Under the pieces are notes generated by a model. It made no database searches. It was given only the letters and a program-made list of their open reading frames with translations, and was not told where the DNA came from. The translations under genes and the position numbers were made by a program. 64,000 bases of DNA from Verrucomicrobiia bacterium (GTDB lineage Bacteria > Verrucomicrobiota > Verrucomicrobiia > JABWAM01), in NCBI GenBank assembly GCA_020849895.1, contig JADZFN010000007.1:1-64000 (forward strand), given 5' to 3'. This document shows positions 1 to 7,297 of the stretch, piece after piece (positions within the stretch are counted from its first letter, which is position 1; each line of letters starts with the position of its first letter).

Positions 1-2
1 CC

Positions 3-131
3 ACGCAAGAGACCGAGGACCGCGGCTACCAAGGGGCGCCGGTGCGCGTTCGCCTCCGTCACCCCAAAGGCGGCGACCCCGCCGAATGGCCCGAGGACCT
101 CCGCGTCCGCCAACTCCCCGCCCTCCCATGA
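3..131 (+). CDS. DUF5131 (phage Gp37/Gp68-type) protein, C-terminal end only
   Basis: The reading frame is open from the window edge and ends at TGA 129-131, giving the last 42 residues of a protein. The tail contains HPKGGDPAEWPEDLRVRQLP, which resembles the conserved end of the DUF5131 family (phage Gp37/Gp68), where a KGxDxxEWPEDLRVRxxP ending is usual. Its function is unknown; members are common in phages and integrated elements. The stop overlaps the ATG of the next gene as ATGA, so the two are probably translationally coupled. The N-terminal part lies outside the window, so the family call rests on this tail alone. Confidence 0.55.
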   Translation, partial: TQETEDRGYQGAPVRVRLRHPKGGDPAEWPEDLRVRQLPALP

Positions 132-325
132 CCGACCTCGACCCCATGCCCTTCGGCAAGTACCGCGGCGTGCGCCTGGAGGACGTTCCCGCCAGCTACC
201 TACTCTGGCTATGGAACCAGGGCCAGCGCGGCGAGCTTGCCCGGTACATCCGGGCTTCCATGAGCGCCCTGCAGTTGGACGATCCCGACACCCTCGTGGA
301 CCCCGAAGCCCGCCGTCCCGCCTGA
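128..325 (+). CDS. DUF3820 family small protein
   Basis: This is a 65-residue protein starting at the ATG that overlaps the previous stop. It carries PMPFGKYRGVRLEDVPASYL near the N-terminus, the hallmark of the DUF3820 family (annotated in databases as a putative quorum-sensing-regulated virulence factor, without a firmly shown mechanism). Such genes are frequent in phages and often sit beside recombination or metabolism genes. An upstream in-frame ATG at 86 would add a Pro/Arg-rich leader that lies inside the DUF5131 coding region, so 128 is preferred. It belongs to the compact phage-like block on the left edge. Confidence 0.7.
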   Translation: MTDLDPMPFGKYRGVRLEDVPASYLLWLWNQGQRGELARYIRASMSALQLDDPDTLVDPEARRPA

Positions 326-357
326 TTTCGTCAGTCAACCACAACCCGAAAGGAACC

Positions 358-666
358 ATGCACTACAAGAACGGCAGAGAAGCGAAGAACGGCGACCGCA
401 TCGTGAAGGTGTCCAGCTACGGACCTCCCGTGGCCGGCATCCTGTACGACGCGCGAGCGGACGGCGGCAACGACTGCAACGGCCGCATCGCCACACCGAC
501 GCCCAGCGACCCGGTCGCGGACCTGAAGGAGTGCCTGCACGCGGACGACGTGTTGGCCGCCACCATCCCGGACACCTCGCGGCCCGCAACCCCGGCGCTG
601 GACTACGCCCACGTCACGGGGGGGGGTTGCGAGCAGTTCAAACCGGCGCCCCAGCCCGCGTCCTGA
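358..666 (+). CDS. Hypothetical phage-type small protein
   Basis: A 102-residue protein begins MHYKNGREAKNGDRIV, preceded by an AAAGGA ribosome-binding site 5 bases from the ATG. I do not recognise a characterised family. The opening (a statement-like YKNGREAKNGD followed by a short beta-rich stretch) resembles small uncharacterised proteins of phages and integrated elements. A run of nine G residues (618-626) lies inside the coding region and encodes Gly-Gly-Gly; a slip there would change the last 13 residues. The gene lies in the same orientation as all its neighbours and is separated from DUF3820 by 32 bases. Confidence 0.55.
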   Translation: MHYKNGREAKNGDRIVKVSSYGPPVAGILYDARADGGNDCNGRIATPTPSDPVADLKECLHADDVLAATIPDTSRPATPALDYAHVTGGGCEQFKPAPQPAS

Positions 667-718
667 TCCTCTGGTCGCGCGAACGTCCGACCCGTCGCGC
701 GGCCACCGCCACCTTCCC

Positions 719-1087
719 ATGACCGTCCTCCTCTTCAAGCCCCGCTTCGCCCCTCTCGTGGAGCAGGGGATCAAGCGCCAGACCATCCGCCCCCGGCGGC
801 GTCGCCCGCCCGTGCCGGGCGATGCCCTCTCCCTCCGCGCCTGGACCGGCCTGCCCTACCGGTCCAAACAGCGCACCCTCCTCGACCCCCAGACTTGCCG
901 GGAGGTCCTTCCCGTCGCTCTCCACCCCGACCGGATCGTCCTCGGCAACCAGGTCTTCGCATGGGACTCCGCTGAAGCCGTATCACTGGCCACGAAGGAC
1001 GGCTTCTCCGGCCCCGAGGACTTCCGCGCCTTCTTCGCCGAAACCCACGGCGGCTTCCCCTTCTTCGGCATCCTCATCCGCTGGTAA
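719..1087 (+). CDS. ASCH-domain-like phage protein
   Basis: A 122-residue protein starting MTVLLFKPRFAPLVEQGIKR. The pattern of a hydrophobic strand, then FKPRFAPLVEQGIKRQTIRP, then a PGDALSLRAWTGLPYRSK stretch is typical of small ASCH (ASC-1 homology, PUA-like) proteins found in phages, where the basic KRQTIR loop and the GD turn line the presumed nucleic-acid-binding cleft. The precise substrate is unknown. It sits 52 bases after the previous gene and 5 bases before the next, in a tight phage-like array. Confidence 0.65.
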   Translation: MTVLLFKPRFAPLVEQGIKRQTIRPRRRRPPVPGDALSLRAWTGLPYRSKQRTLLDPQTCREVLPVALHPDRIVLGNQVFAWDSAEAVSLATKDGFSGPEDFRAFFAETHGGFPFFGILIRW

Positions 1088-1092
1088 CCCCC

Positions 1093-1392
1093 ATGCCCTT
1101 TGAACGCTTCACAGGCAGGGCTCACCGACGCCGGGGGAATACCTGCCCGCACTGCGGCGCTTGGCATGGATGGTATCGCCACCACGTTGCTCATATGAGG
1201 ATACGCCATGGCGTCGAGTCCACAGCGCGCCCCGAGACGGCTCCTCGGCCCGTGCTTACGACATTCGATCGGCCCATGACCCTCCACGCGATGAACCAAA
1301 CGCTGCTCACCCTCACAGACGAACAGCTTTCCGACCTCTGGGCCTACCTCTCGCTGCTCAATCCCAAGTCGCCAACCAGCAATCGGCAATGA
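1093..1392 (+). CDS. Small protein with a C2H2-like zinc motif
   Basis: A 99-residue protein with a CPHC (residues 18-21) followed by HHVAHMRIRHG, spacing that can form a C2H2-type zinc site. The C-terminal half (TLTDEQLSDLWAYLSLL) looks like an amphipathic helix. I do not recognise a named family. It starts 5 bases after the ASCH-like gene and ends 3 bases before the methyltransferase fragment, so it was probably read as part of one phage transcript. A DNA-binding role is possible but is inferred only from the Cys/His spacing. Confidence 0.45.
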   Translation: MPFERFTGRAHRRRGNTCPHCGAWHGWYRHHVAHMRIRHGVESTARPETAPRPVLTTFDRPMTLHAMNQTLLTLTDEQLSDLWAYLSLLNPKSPTSNRQ

Positions 1393-1395
1393 CCC

Positions 1396-1776
1396 ATGCC
1401 CGCCTACTACAATGAGCACGACCCCAAAGCCGCCGCCTGGCTCCGCGAGCTCATCCGCCGCGGTCACCTCCCCGCAGGTGAAGTCGATACCCGCTCGATC
1501 ACCGAAGTTCAGCCAGCCGACCTTGCCGGGTTTCTCCAATGCCACTTCTTCGCCGGCATTGATGGATGGCCCCATGCCCTCCGCCTCGCCGGTTGGCCCG
1601 ACGACCGCCGCGTCTGGACCGGCTCCTGCCCCTGCCAACCGGCCGGCTCGGTCGCGTCAAGTGGGTCTGGGTCTGGCCCCCGCCCGCAAAAGCCCCCGAA
1701 GAACCCAAAAACAGTGTGTCCAAAAGTGTGTCCACTGGCGCCTCCGAGCCTGCCGAAAAACCCATTTCCCCTCTGA
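1396..1776 (+). pseudogene. Truncated phage cytosine-C5 DNA methyltransferase
   Basis: The first about 82 residues match the N-terminus of phage Dcm-type methyltransferases: MPAYYNEHDP, the AdoMet-binding motif I as HFFAGIDGW (Gly replaced by Asp at the fourth position compared with the usual FAGIGG), and the catalytic motif IV as GSCPCQP. Homology stops immediately after PCQP near base 1641; the usual FSxAG continuation is absent and the frame runs through low-complexity sequence to a stop at 1774-1776. About three quarters of the enzyme, including the target-recognition domain, are missing, so it cannot be active. The break lies about 145 bases from the tRNA-Ser 3' end, consistent with deletion or recombination at an element boundary. 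Confidence 0.75.
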
Positions 1777-1786
1777 AAAATGAAAA

Positions 1787-1878
1787 TGGCGGACAGGGAG
1801 GGATTCGAACCCCCGAGACCCTTGCGGGCCTACCTGATTTCGAGTCAGGCGCATTCAACCGGGCTCTGCCACCTGTCC
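1787..1878 (-). tRNA. tRNA-Ser (anticodon CGA)
   Basis: On the minus strand a 92-base class II tRNA can be folded. The acceptor stem is GGACAGG with CCTGTCC, the discriminator is G, and the 3' CCA is encoded (plus-strand TGG at 1787-1789). The anticodon stem CCTGA/TCAGG encloses loop CTCGAAA, so the anticodon is CGA (plus 1840-1842), decoding UCG. A long variable arm and the GGTTCGAATCC T-arm are present. The long variable arm and anticodon both indicate serine. The 3' end faces the phage-like genes at the left, the classical position for a tRNA used as an integration site. Confidence 0.95.
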
Positions 1879-1980
1879 GCAGAAAGATCAACGGTGTGTT
1901 TTGAAAATCTTGGGTTGCCTTCTGCTCATCTGGTCGCATAAAGGCCAGCCGGCGCGTCCAAAGAACAGTCCGCCCAGCGA

Positions 1981-2322
1981 GTGGGCGAGAACCTCCGCCT
2001 TCGCTGCGGAGGCTACTATGCCGTGATCCGAGCCCATGGCAAGCAGGTTTGGCGGTCGCTCAAGACCAACGACCGTCTGGTCGCCAAGCAGGAGCTCGAA
2101 AGGGTCCAGCGCGGCCTCCGCGCCTCGGGAATCCTGATCAAGAAGAAGCTCGTGCCGACCTTTCTCTCTGCCATTCCCCGCCTTGCCGAGGCCTGTGAAC
2201 GTGACGGCATGCGCTCCCGTTACCTGGGTTCCCTGAAGGACCGCCTCCGGATCGCGGGACGCTCCTTCTTGGGCAGCATGCAGGTCTCGACCAACCCTGA
2301 CGTTTGGTCCAGCGATGGGTGA
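1981..2322 (+). pseudogene. Tyrosine-type integrase, N-terminal fragment
   Basis: A 113-codon open frame from a GTG. The stretch GYYAVIRAHGKQVWRSLKTN followed by AKQELERVQ matches the arm-binding/N-terminal part of phage-type tyrosine integrases, and the following TFLSAIPRLAEACERDGM resembles the start of the core-binding SAM-like domain. The catalytic domain with the R-H-R-Y residues (a further 200 or so residues) is missing, so the gene is a remnant. It lies on the 5' side of the tRNA-Ser gene, opposite to the phage-like block. Together they suggest one or more old insertions at this tRNA. Confidence 0.6.
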
Positions 2323-2417
2323 AGTTTTTCACATTGAGGCAGAGCCGCTTGATGACCGCGTCAGCCTGAGGCGAACTCGCCTTGGAACCGCGCAGCTTTT
2401 TCGGGAAGGTGTCGGGG

Positions 2418-2792
2418 TCAATCTTTTGGCGCGACGAGGGCGAGGAGACCGGCGCGGACGAGGGGGCGGAGGAAGTCGAAGATCATCCCGCGCGCCTCGA
2501 AGAAGCTAAGCTTCCAGCGCTGCTGGTGAAGCTCGACGACCTCGCCGAGCGTGCGCCGCCCGTCCAGAAGGGCGAAGGCCGCGACGCCGGTGCGGTCGAG
2601 TTCGACGCGTCGCTGCTTGGAGACCGGAAGCCACCACGCGAGGAGGGTCACCCAACTCGGCCGGTTGAGCGGTGCGGCGAGGCGCAGGCCGCCGTCGGGG
2701 AGCGGCGTCCGCTCCGCGGCGGCGTTTGGCACAGGGACCATCCGCAGGAGTTCGGCGGCACCGACGCGAGGGAGTGGGGACGGCGCGCTCAT
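2418..2792 (-). CDS. PqqD-like (RiPP recognition element type) small protein
   Basis: A 124-residue protein. The C-terminal about 70 residues read RRVELDRTGVAAFALLDGRR, TLGEVVELHQQRW, and IFDFLRPLVRAGLLALV. This is the three-helix winged fold of the PqqD family, where a DxxGxxxWxLLDG-type turn and a final LxxxGLL helix are typical. In pyrroloquinoline-quinone and other ribosomal-peptide pathways PqqD-like domains bind the precursor leader and deliver it to a radical SAM enzyme. No radical SAM gene or precursor is visible here, so the partner is unknown. The start at 2792 (MSAPSPLP) is chosen because the upstream in-frame extension lies in repeat-rich intergenic sequence. It is the last gene of a minus-strand transport cluster. 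Confidence 0.65.
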   Translation of the reverse strand: MSAPSPLPRVGAAELLRMVPVPNAAAERTPLPDGGLRLAAPLNRPSWVTLLAWWLPVSKQRRVELDRTGVAAFALLDGRRTLGEVVELHQQRWKLSFFEARGMIFDFLRPLVRAGLLALVAPKD

Positions 2793-3153
2793 GGAGAGAT
2801 GGAGAGAGGTAGAACCCCAAAGAGACGAAGCCGAGGAGAGATTGAATAAAAGGTGATGAAGGAAACGAAGAGAGGAGTGGAAGTCTCGTGCGAAGAACGC
2901 CAAGCATGCAAAGGAGAGGACAGAGGGACTGAATGCGCGACCCGATCTTCATCGGGCCTCCCGTATTCAGCTCCGCTCTCGCGGAGAACCTTGGATTTTT
3001 CCCCGCTCCCGGCGAGCAGACCGAATACGGTGAGCTCCGTCCCGCGGATGCGGGATCGGGGTACGTATTCGGCTTTCTCATCCGGTTCCGCCGTTGCGCC
3101 CTTTGCGGACTCTGCGCGAGAAGTCTGCTTCCTCTTCGTGTCTTTGGGGGTGT
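2793..3153. other. Gene-free spacer with nested inverted repeats and AAAG-type repeats
   Basis: I see no gene here. The sequence contains short hairpins (CCCGAT/ATCGGG around 2941-2956, CTCCGC/GCGGAG around 2971-2985) and copies of an octamer: CCGTATTC at 2961-2968, its inverse GAATACGG at 3023-3030, and CGTATTCGG at 3064-3072. A further CCGAATACG lies at 4131-4139 beyond the next gene. It also carries tracts such as AACCCCAAAGAGACGAAG (2815-2832) and CTTCGTGTCTTTGGGGG (3133-3149), which look like variants of one degenerate intergenic repeat. Confidence 0.6.
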
Positions 3154-4101
3154 TCATGGCTCGCGGACGAGGGAGGGAGGCCAGGCGAGGAGGGCGAGAT
3201 CGCGGTGGGACCAGACCTCGATCGCCCAGAGCCGTTCGGTCTCGGGGCGCGTCCAGAGCCAGGCTTTGCCCTCCTTGGGGAGACGCCGTGGGGCCGACCA
3301 CCAACCGATCGGGCGTCGCCGGAGCGCCAGCTCGGTGACGCCCGCGCGCAATGGTTCCGCGGAAGGCGGCAGTTTCCAAACCTGCGTTCCTCTCCCCTTC
3401 ACCCGAACGAAATAGCCTGCAGGATCGGTTCCCTCGAGGATCGCCGAGAGCATGCCGAAGCGGTGGAGGATCACGCGGTCGCCCTTTCGCGTGGCGAACT
3501 CCATCCGCTGGAGCGCGGGGAGGGAGGTCACCGTGTCGAGTTCGAGCGCGGAAGGGAGAGTGAGGTCGAGACCGAAGGCGGCCCAACGACGGCTCTCCCC
3601 GTCGTTGCGCGCCCACGAGGAGAGGACGCCGCGGACGACGTCCTCGCAGCGGCGCGGGTGCGGAGCGAATACTACGCCGAGGATGACCCCGCTTTCGGGG
3701 AGATGCCGTGCGGCGTAGAAGGGAAGGGCGCGATCGCATGAGAGGACGGTGCGCCAGCCGTGGAACTCATCGAACCGTCGGTCCGTGGATTTCAGGGCCG
3801 CATCCTGGGGGAGATTCGCGCGGAACAGGTCGTCGAGGCGACGTTCGAGGTTCGGGGGAGCATCGGTCTTCTTCCAGAAGACCTGCATCACCTCGCCGTC
3901 GCGGTCGGCGAGAGCGAGGCGACCCTCGGTGGGCTTAAGGCCGTAGCCGACGACCTCCCATGCCGCGGGGAAGGCGAAGCGGAAGTGGTGCCACGCGAGC
4001 GGGGCGGTGAGAAGGCGATCAGCCACGGATGGACACGGATTGGAGCCGAGATGCGGAAGCGTGGACAGAAGGCACGGAGGAAGCGGAGGATTCTCAGGCA
4101 A
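3154..4101 (-). CDS. Uncharacterised soluble protein, possible tandem PsbP-like fold
   Basis: A protein of up to 315 residues that I do not recognise. It has no clear signal peptide or membrane segment. Two stretches look alike: FRFAFPAAWEVVGYGLKPTE near residues 40-60 and LDLTLPSALELDTVTSL near 175-195. Each is followed by a strand pair and a phrase such as DGEVMQVFW or KGDRVILHRF, suggesting an internal duplication of a DUF1795/PsbP-like unit. The start is uncertain: ATG 4101 lies in repeat-like sequence and a GTG at 4026 (VADRLLTAPL) would remove 25 atypical residues. It lies between a PqqD-like gene and an ABC ATPase on the same strand, so a role in the same transport system is likely but unproved. 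Confidence 0.5.
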   Translation of the reverse strand: MPENPPLPPCLLSTLPHLGSNPCPSVADRLLTAPLAWHHFRFAFPAAWEVVGYGLKPTEGRLALADRDGEVMQVFWKKTDAPPNLERRLDDLFRANLPQDAALKSTDRRFDEFHGWRTVLSCDRALPFYAARHLPESGVILGVVFAPHPRRCEDVVRGVLSSWARNDGESRRWAAFGLDLTLPSALELDTVTSLPALQRMEFATRKGDRVILHRFGMLSAILEGTDPAGYFVRVKGRGTQVWKLPPSAEPLRAGVTELALRRRPIGWWSAPRRLPKEGKAWLWTRPETERLWAIEVWSHRDLALLAWPPSLVREP

Positions 4102-4170
4102 AGGCGCAAAGGGGGGGAACAGGCCGGCAGCCGAATACGCGCAGCGGCGACGGCGCGGTGCCCTACGGAA

Positions 4171-4899
4171 TCAATGGTCGGCGATGGTACCGGTCTCGAT
4201 CTTGAGGTCCTTGGCGTGCTCGAGGCGCTCGACGCGGCCGTCCTTGATCCAGACGATCCGGTCGGAGGCCTTGAGCATTTTGTGATCGTGGGTGGCGGTG
4301 ACGATGGTGACTTTGAGGTCGCGGCAGAGGTGCTGGAGCAGCTCGATGATCTCCTCGCCGGTCTTGAGGTCAAGGTTGGCGGTGGGTTCGTCGGCGAGGA
4401 TGATCGTGGGCTGGTTGACGAGGGCACGAGCGATGGCGACGCGCTGCTGCTGGCCGCCGGAGAGCTCGTCAGGGCGGTGGGTGAGGCGGTGGCCGAGGCC
4501 GACGCGCTCGAGGACCTCCTTCGCGCGGTGCTCGGCGTCCTCGGGGGAGACGCCGGCGAAGATGGCGGGAAGAGAGACATTCTTGAGCGCGGTGAGCGAG
4601 AGGATGAGGTTGTAGGACTGGAAGATGTAGCCGATGTGGCGGCCGCGGAAAAAGGCGAGTTGGCCCTCGGTGAGCTGGTTGAGGTTGACCCCATCGATCT
4701 CGACGGAACCCTCCGAGGCGCGGTCGAGCCCGCCGATCATGTTGAAGAGGGTGCTCTTGCCCGAGCCGGAGGGGCCCATGATCGAGAGGTACTCGCCGCG
4801 GAAGATGTCGAGGTCCACGCCCTGCAGGGCGTAGACGCGGTAGGTTTCCGAGCCGTAGACCTTGGCGACACCGCGAAGCTGGATCAGAAGCGGGTTCAT
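4171..4899 (-). CDS. MacB/LolD-type ABC transporter ATPase
   Basis: A 242-residue ATP-binding subunit. Walker A is GPSGSGKST (42-50), the Q-loop is in YIFQSYNL, the signature is LSGGQQQR (146-153), Walker B with the D-loop is IILADEPTANLD, and the switch His is in TATHDHKM. YALQGVDLDI and the ERVGLGHR spacing are typical of the LolD/MacB/FtsE class, which powers FtsX-like permeases in lipoprotein sorting, peptide export or cell-wall hydrolase control rather than substrate import. The nearest FtsX-type partners are 2.4 kb upstream (7298-12229) on the same strand; the OPT-like gene lies between. It may therefore be the ATPase for that permease, duplicating the ATPase at 12226-12993. Confidence 0.9.
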   Translation of the reverse strand: MNPLLIQLRGVAKVYGSETYRVYALQGVDLDIFRGEYLSIMGPSGSGKSTLFNMIGGLDRASEGSVEIDGVNLNQLTEGQLAFFRGRHIGYIFQSYNLILSLTALKNVSLPAIFAGVSPEDAEHRAKEVLERVGLGHRLTHRPDELSGGQQQRVAIARALVNQPTIILADEPTANLDLKTGEEIIELLQHLCRDLKVTIVTATHDHKMLKASDRIVWIKDGRVERLEHAKDLKIETGTIADH

Positions 4900-5107
4900 G
4901 GATGTGCAGGGCAGAGGCGGAGGCTAACCACAAAGACACGAGGGCAGACGAGGAGGGACTGTGGAGCGGAATGTTCGCGCCAAGAGCGTAAAGGCGGAAC
5001 AAGGGACGGCAGAAGGGTCGAACACGTGCCCCGTCCCCTGGCCGAGGGATCGAGGCTCATCGTATTCGTTCCAACCGTTGCAGGAGGCGAGGGAGGGGAA
5101 GCTCATG

Positions 5108-7069
5108 TCAGTAGGGCATGCGGAAGACAGACTTGGAGAGGAACATCACGCCAATGCAGAAGATGGTGATGAGGCCCGAGCCGCAGAAGAAGCCGGCCGT
5201 GAGGACGGGAGCGTAGCGACGCCATTCCTTGCCGATCTTCTTTCCGATGTAGAAGCGGCCAAGAAGGGCGCCGGCGACCTGAGGATAGATCGTGTGGGGC
5301 ATGGCCTGGTTGAGGCCGGCGGCGAGTCCGTAGAGGAGCATCGTCGGGGCGGAAAGAAGCTTGAGGACGCTGAACAGTCCGATGCCCGTGCCGAGGCCGA
5401 CGGCAATGAGCCACGGCTTGAAGGCCTCACGGAACTGCGAATAGCCGCCCGTGGTCGAGGAGTAGAGAAGCGTCTGATTCTTGGCGGTCAACTCCCAGAT
5501 CGTCTCGGTGTAGGGGTAGTTCGACGACGGGATCGGAGCCATGGACCAGATCACCTGCGCGAACACAATCGAGCAGAGGATGATGAACGGGACAAGGATG
5601 ACCTCGGTCTTCCAGATCGAGGTGAACTTTGTACCCGTGAGCTCGGCCTCGCGGTAAAAGACGGTGTGGACGCCGTAGTTGTGGATCGGAAAGGGGAGAA
5701 ACCAGCAGGCGACGCCCTGGTAGCCCGAGAGGATCATGCCGGCCTCGCGGACGAAGGGGATGGTCAGGGACTGCCCGACGAGACCCTCGAGGCGGGCGGT
5801 GACGTAGCTGATCGTCGGGGTGTAGAAGAGGGCGTAGATGACGAGGACGGTCATCACGCCGCGATGCCAGCCGATGAGCGTGCCGCAGACGATCAGATAG
5901 AGCGTGACGCTCGTCATATACATGAGCGCGACGAAGACGAAGGGGATGTTGCCGCGGCCCCTTGGGGGGGCGGTGACCTCGGTGGCGCCCTGGGCGCGGA
6001 ACTTCCGGAGGGCGCGGAACCCGCTGACGATCGAGGTGAGGCCGATGAGCGCGATGGCGAGGGAGATGCCGAGGCCGAAGCTGAAGTAGAAGTCGAGGGT
6101 GTTTTTGAACAGGGTCTCGATGGTGCTGTCGCCGGGAGACCAGGAGACGAGGACGTGGTGGTGATAGAGGATGGGGTTGAGGACCCAGGTAATCATGAGG
6201 CCCGCGAAAGCGCCGATCACGGCCCAGAAGGGCATGACCATACCGACCATGAGCGCCCCGAGGTCGAAGGAGAGCCCGGTGGCGACGGCGGGCAGGACGC
6301 CCTGCGTCTTGCCCGTCCAGTCGGCGAACGGGATAGGGAACATCGTGATCGTCGTGTGGAAGATGGCGGAACTGAGGGTGGGCAAGCCCATATAGAGAAG
6401 ACCGAAGAGCATGCCGATGGCGCCGCCGATCGAGAAGACGCGCCACCGCCACGATTTGCCCGAGTCGCGCTCGTCGAGGTCCTCGGCGAGGGCGGTGATT
6501 CCCTGCGCGCTGACGGGGGCCATCGGGAAGGGGAGCTTCTCGATATCCGAGGCGAGGCGGAAAAGGCCGAAACTGAGGATCGTGTTGTCGAGGCGAGAAA
6601 TGATCTCCTTGAAGACGACGAGGCCGATGACGGGGAGCCAGGCGGTCTGGAAGAAGTTGCGTTCGCCGAGAACGCGCGAGTCGTGCGGGGCGTACCATGC
6701 GGGGATCATGTCCGCCATGCCCTGGCCGACCACGGCGTCGCTCTGGACGAAGAACTGGTTGTAGAGGAGACCCTCGAACGGGGAGGCCATGACGGCGCCG
6801 GCCATGTAGAAAAGGGTGAAGATCTGCGCCTTGCGGAGGTCCTGATGGGCGCGTTTGGCGACCTCCATGAACAAGATGACGGTGACCCACTTCGCGGCGG
6901 GGCCGACCCCGAGGCCGGCGAGCAGGTGCATGTAGATCGAGCCTGGCACCATGAGGATGCCGATAAAGATCGCGCCGATCACCGAGGCCCACGAGAAGCC
7001 CTCCTCGTAGGTGCCCGGCGGGAGCATGATTTGCCGGTAGCTCTCCAGTTCCTTGTCGGTCTTGATCAT
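5108..7069 (-). CDS. OPT-family-like oligopeptide transporter
   Basis: A 653-residue polytopic membrane protein with about 14 hydrophobic segments spread along its length, starting MIKTDKELESYRQIMLPPGT. The order of segments, the SWASVIGAIFIGILMVPGSI opening and the later HHHVLVSWSPGDSTIETLFK loop fit the OPT (oligopeptide transporter) superfamily as found in bacteria of the PVC group and relatives. OPT proteins are usually secondary, proton-coupled importers of peptides or metal chelates in the cytoplasmic membrane. No peptide-binding protein is adjacent. It lies in the same direction as the ABC modules on either side, with gaps of 208 and 228 bases that hold repeats, so it may have its own promoter. 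Confidence 0.7.
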   Translation of the reverse strand: MIKTDKELESYRQIMLPPGTYEEGFSWASVIGAIFIGILMVPGSIYMHLLAGLGVGPAAKWVTVILFMEVAKRAHQDLRKAQIFTLFYMAGAVMASPFEGLLYNQFFVQSDAVVGQGMADMIPAWYAPHDSRVLGERNFFQTAWLPVIGLVVFKEIISRLDNTILSFGLFRLASDIEKLPFPMAPVSAQGITALAEDLDERDSGKSWRWRVFSIGGAIGMLFGLLYMGLPTLSSAIFHTTITMFPIPFADWTGKTQGVLPAVATGLSFDLGALMVGMVMPFWAVIGAFAGLMITWVLNPILYHHHVLVSWSPGDSTIETLFKNTLDFYFSFGLGISLAIALIGLTSIVSGFRALRKFRAQGATEVTAPPRGRGNIPFVFVALMYMTSVTLYLIVCGTLIGWHRGVMTVLVIYALFYTPTISYVTARLEGLVGQSLTIPFVREAGMILSGYQGVACWFLPFPIHNYGVHTVFYREAELTGTKFTSIWKTEVILVPFIILCSIVFAQVIWSMAPIPSSNYPYTETIWELTAKNQTLLYSSTTGGYSQFREAFKPWLIAVGLGTGIGLFSVLKLLSAPTMLLYGLAAGLNQAMPHTIYPQVAGALLGRFYIGKKIGKEWRRYAPVLTAGFFCGSGLITIFCIGVMFLSKSVFRMPY

Positions 7070-7198
7070 CGCAGTGAACCGTAAGCGGGAAGCGGGAAGC
7101 AGCCAGAATTCTCGCGCGTCCGCAGGGCCGACGGGAAGAGACCCCTTCCCCCGCGACTGGAGGATCGGGGTGACGAAGGATTGTCATTTCGAGTGAAG

Positions 7199-7244
7199 CG
7201 AGGAATCTCCACAACTGGCGCTGGAGAGATAAAGAGATTCCTCG
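7199..7244. repeat. Inverted repeat of the GAGGAATCTC intergenic class
   Basis: Perfect 11-base arms CGAGGAATCTC (7199-7209) and GAGATTCCTCG (7234-7244) enclose a 24-base loop. The left arm is preceded by GTCATTTCGAGTGAAG. This wording (GTCATTTCGAG-GAAGCGAGGAATCTC) is a short dispersed intergenic repeat that recurs in many unrelated environmental genomes. It lies between the pseudo-peptidase/FtsX gene and the OPT gene, where it could also fold in RNA and end or attenuate transcription, although no T-run follows. Confidence 0.65.
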
Positions 7245-7297
7245 GCCCGCCGGCGCGGGTTTCGGAATCACCGTTGACGTTGTTGTTCAACACGGGG

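Noticed and set aside
6..127. Upstream start for the DUF3820 gene at base 86
   Set aside because: The extra residues are a Pro/Arg run overlapping the DUF5131 coding end; the ATGA-overlap start at 128 matches the family.
4961..7084. A 700-codon plus-strand open frame opposite the OPT-like gene
   Set aside because: Composition is that of an antisense frame (Glu/Asp/Gly/Arg runs), with no recognisable domain.
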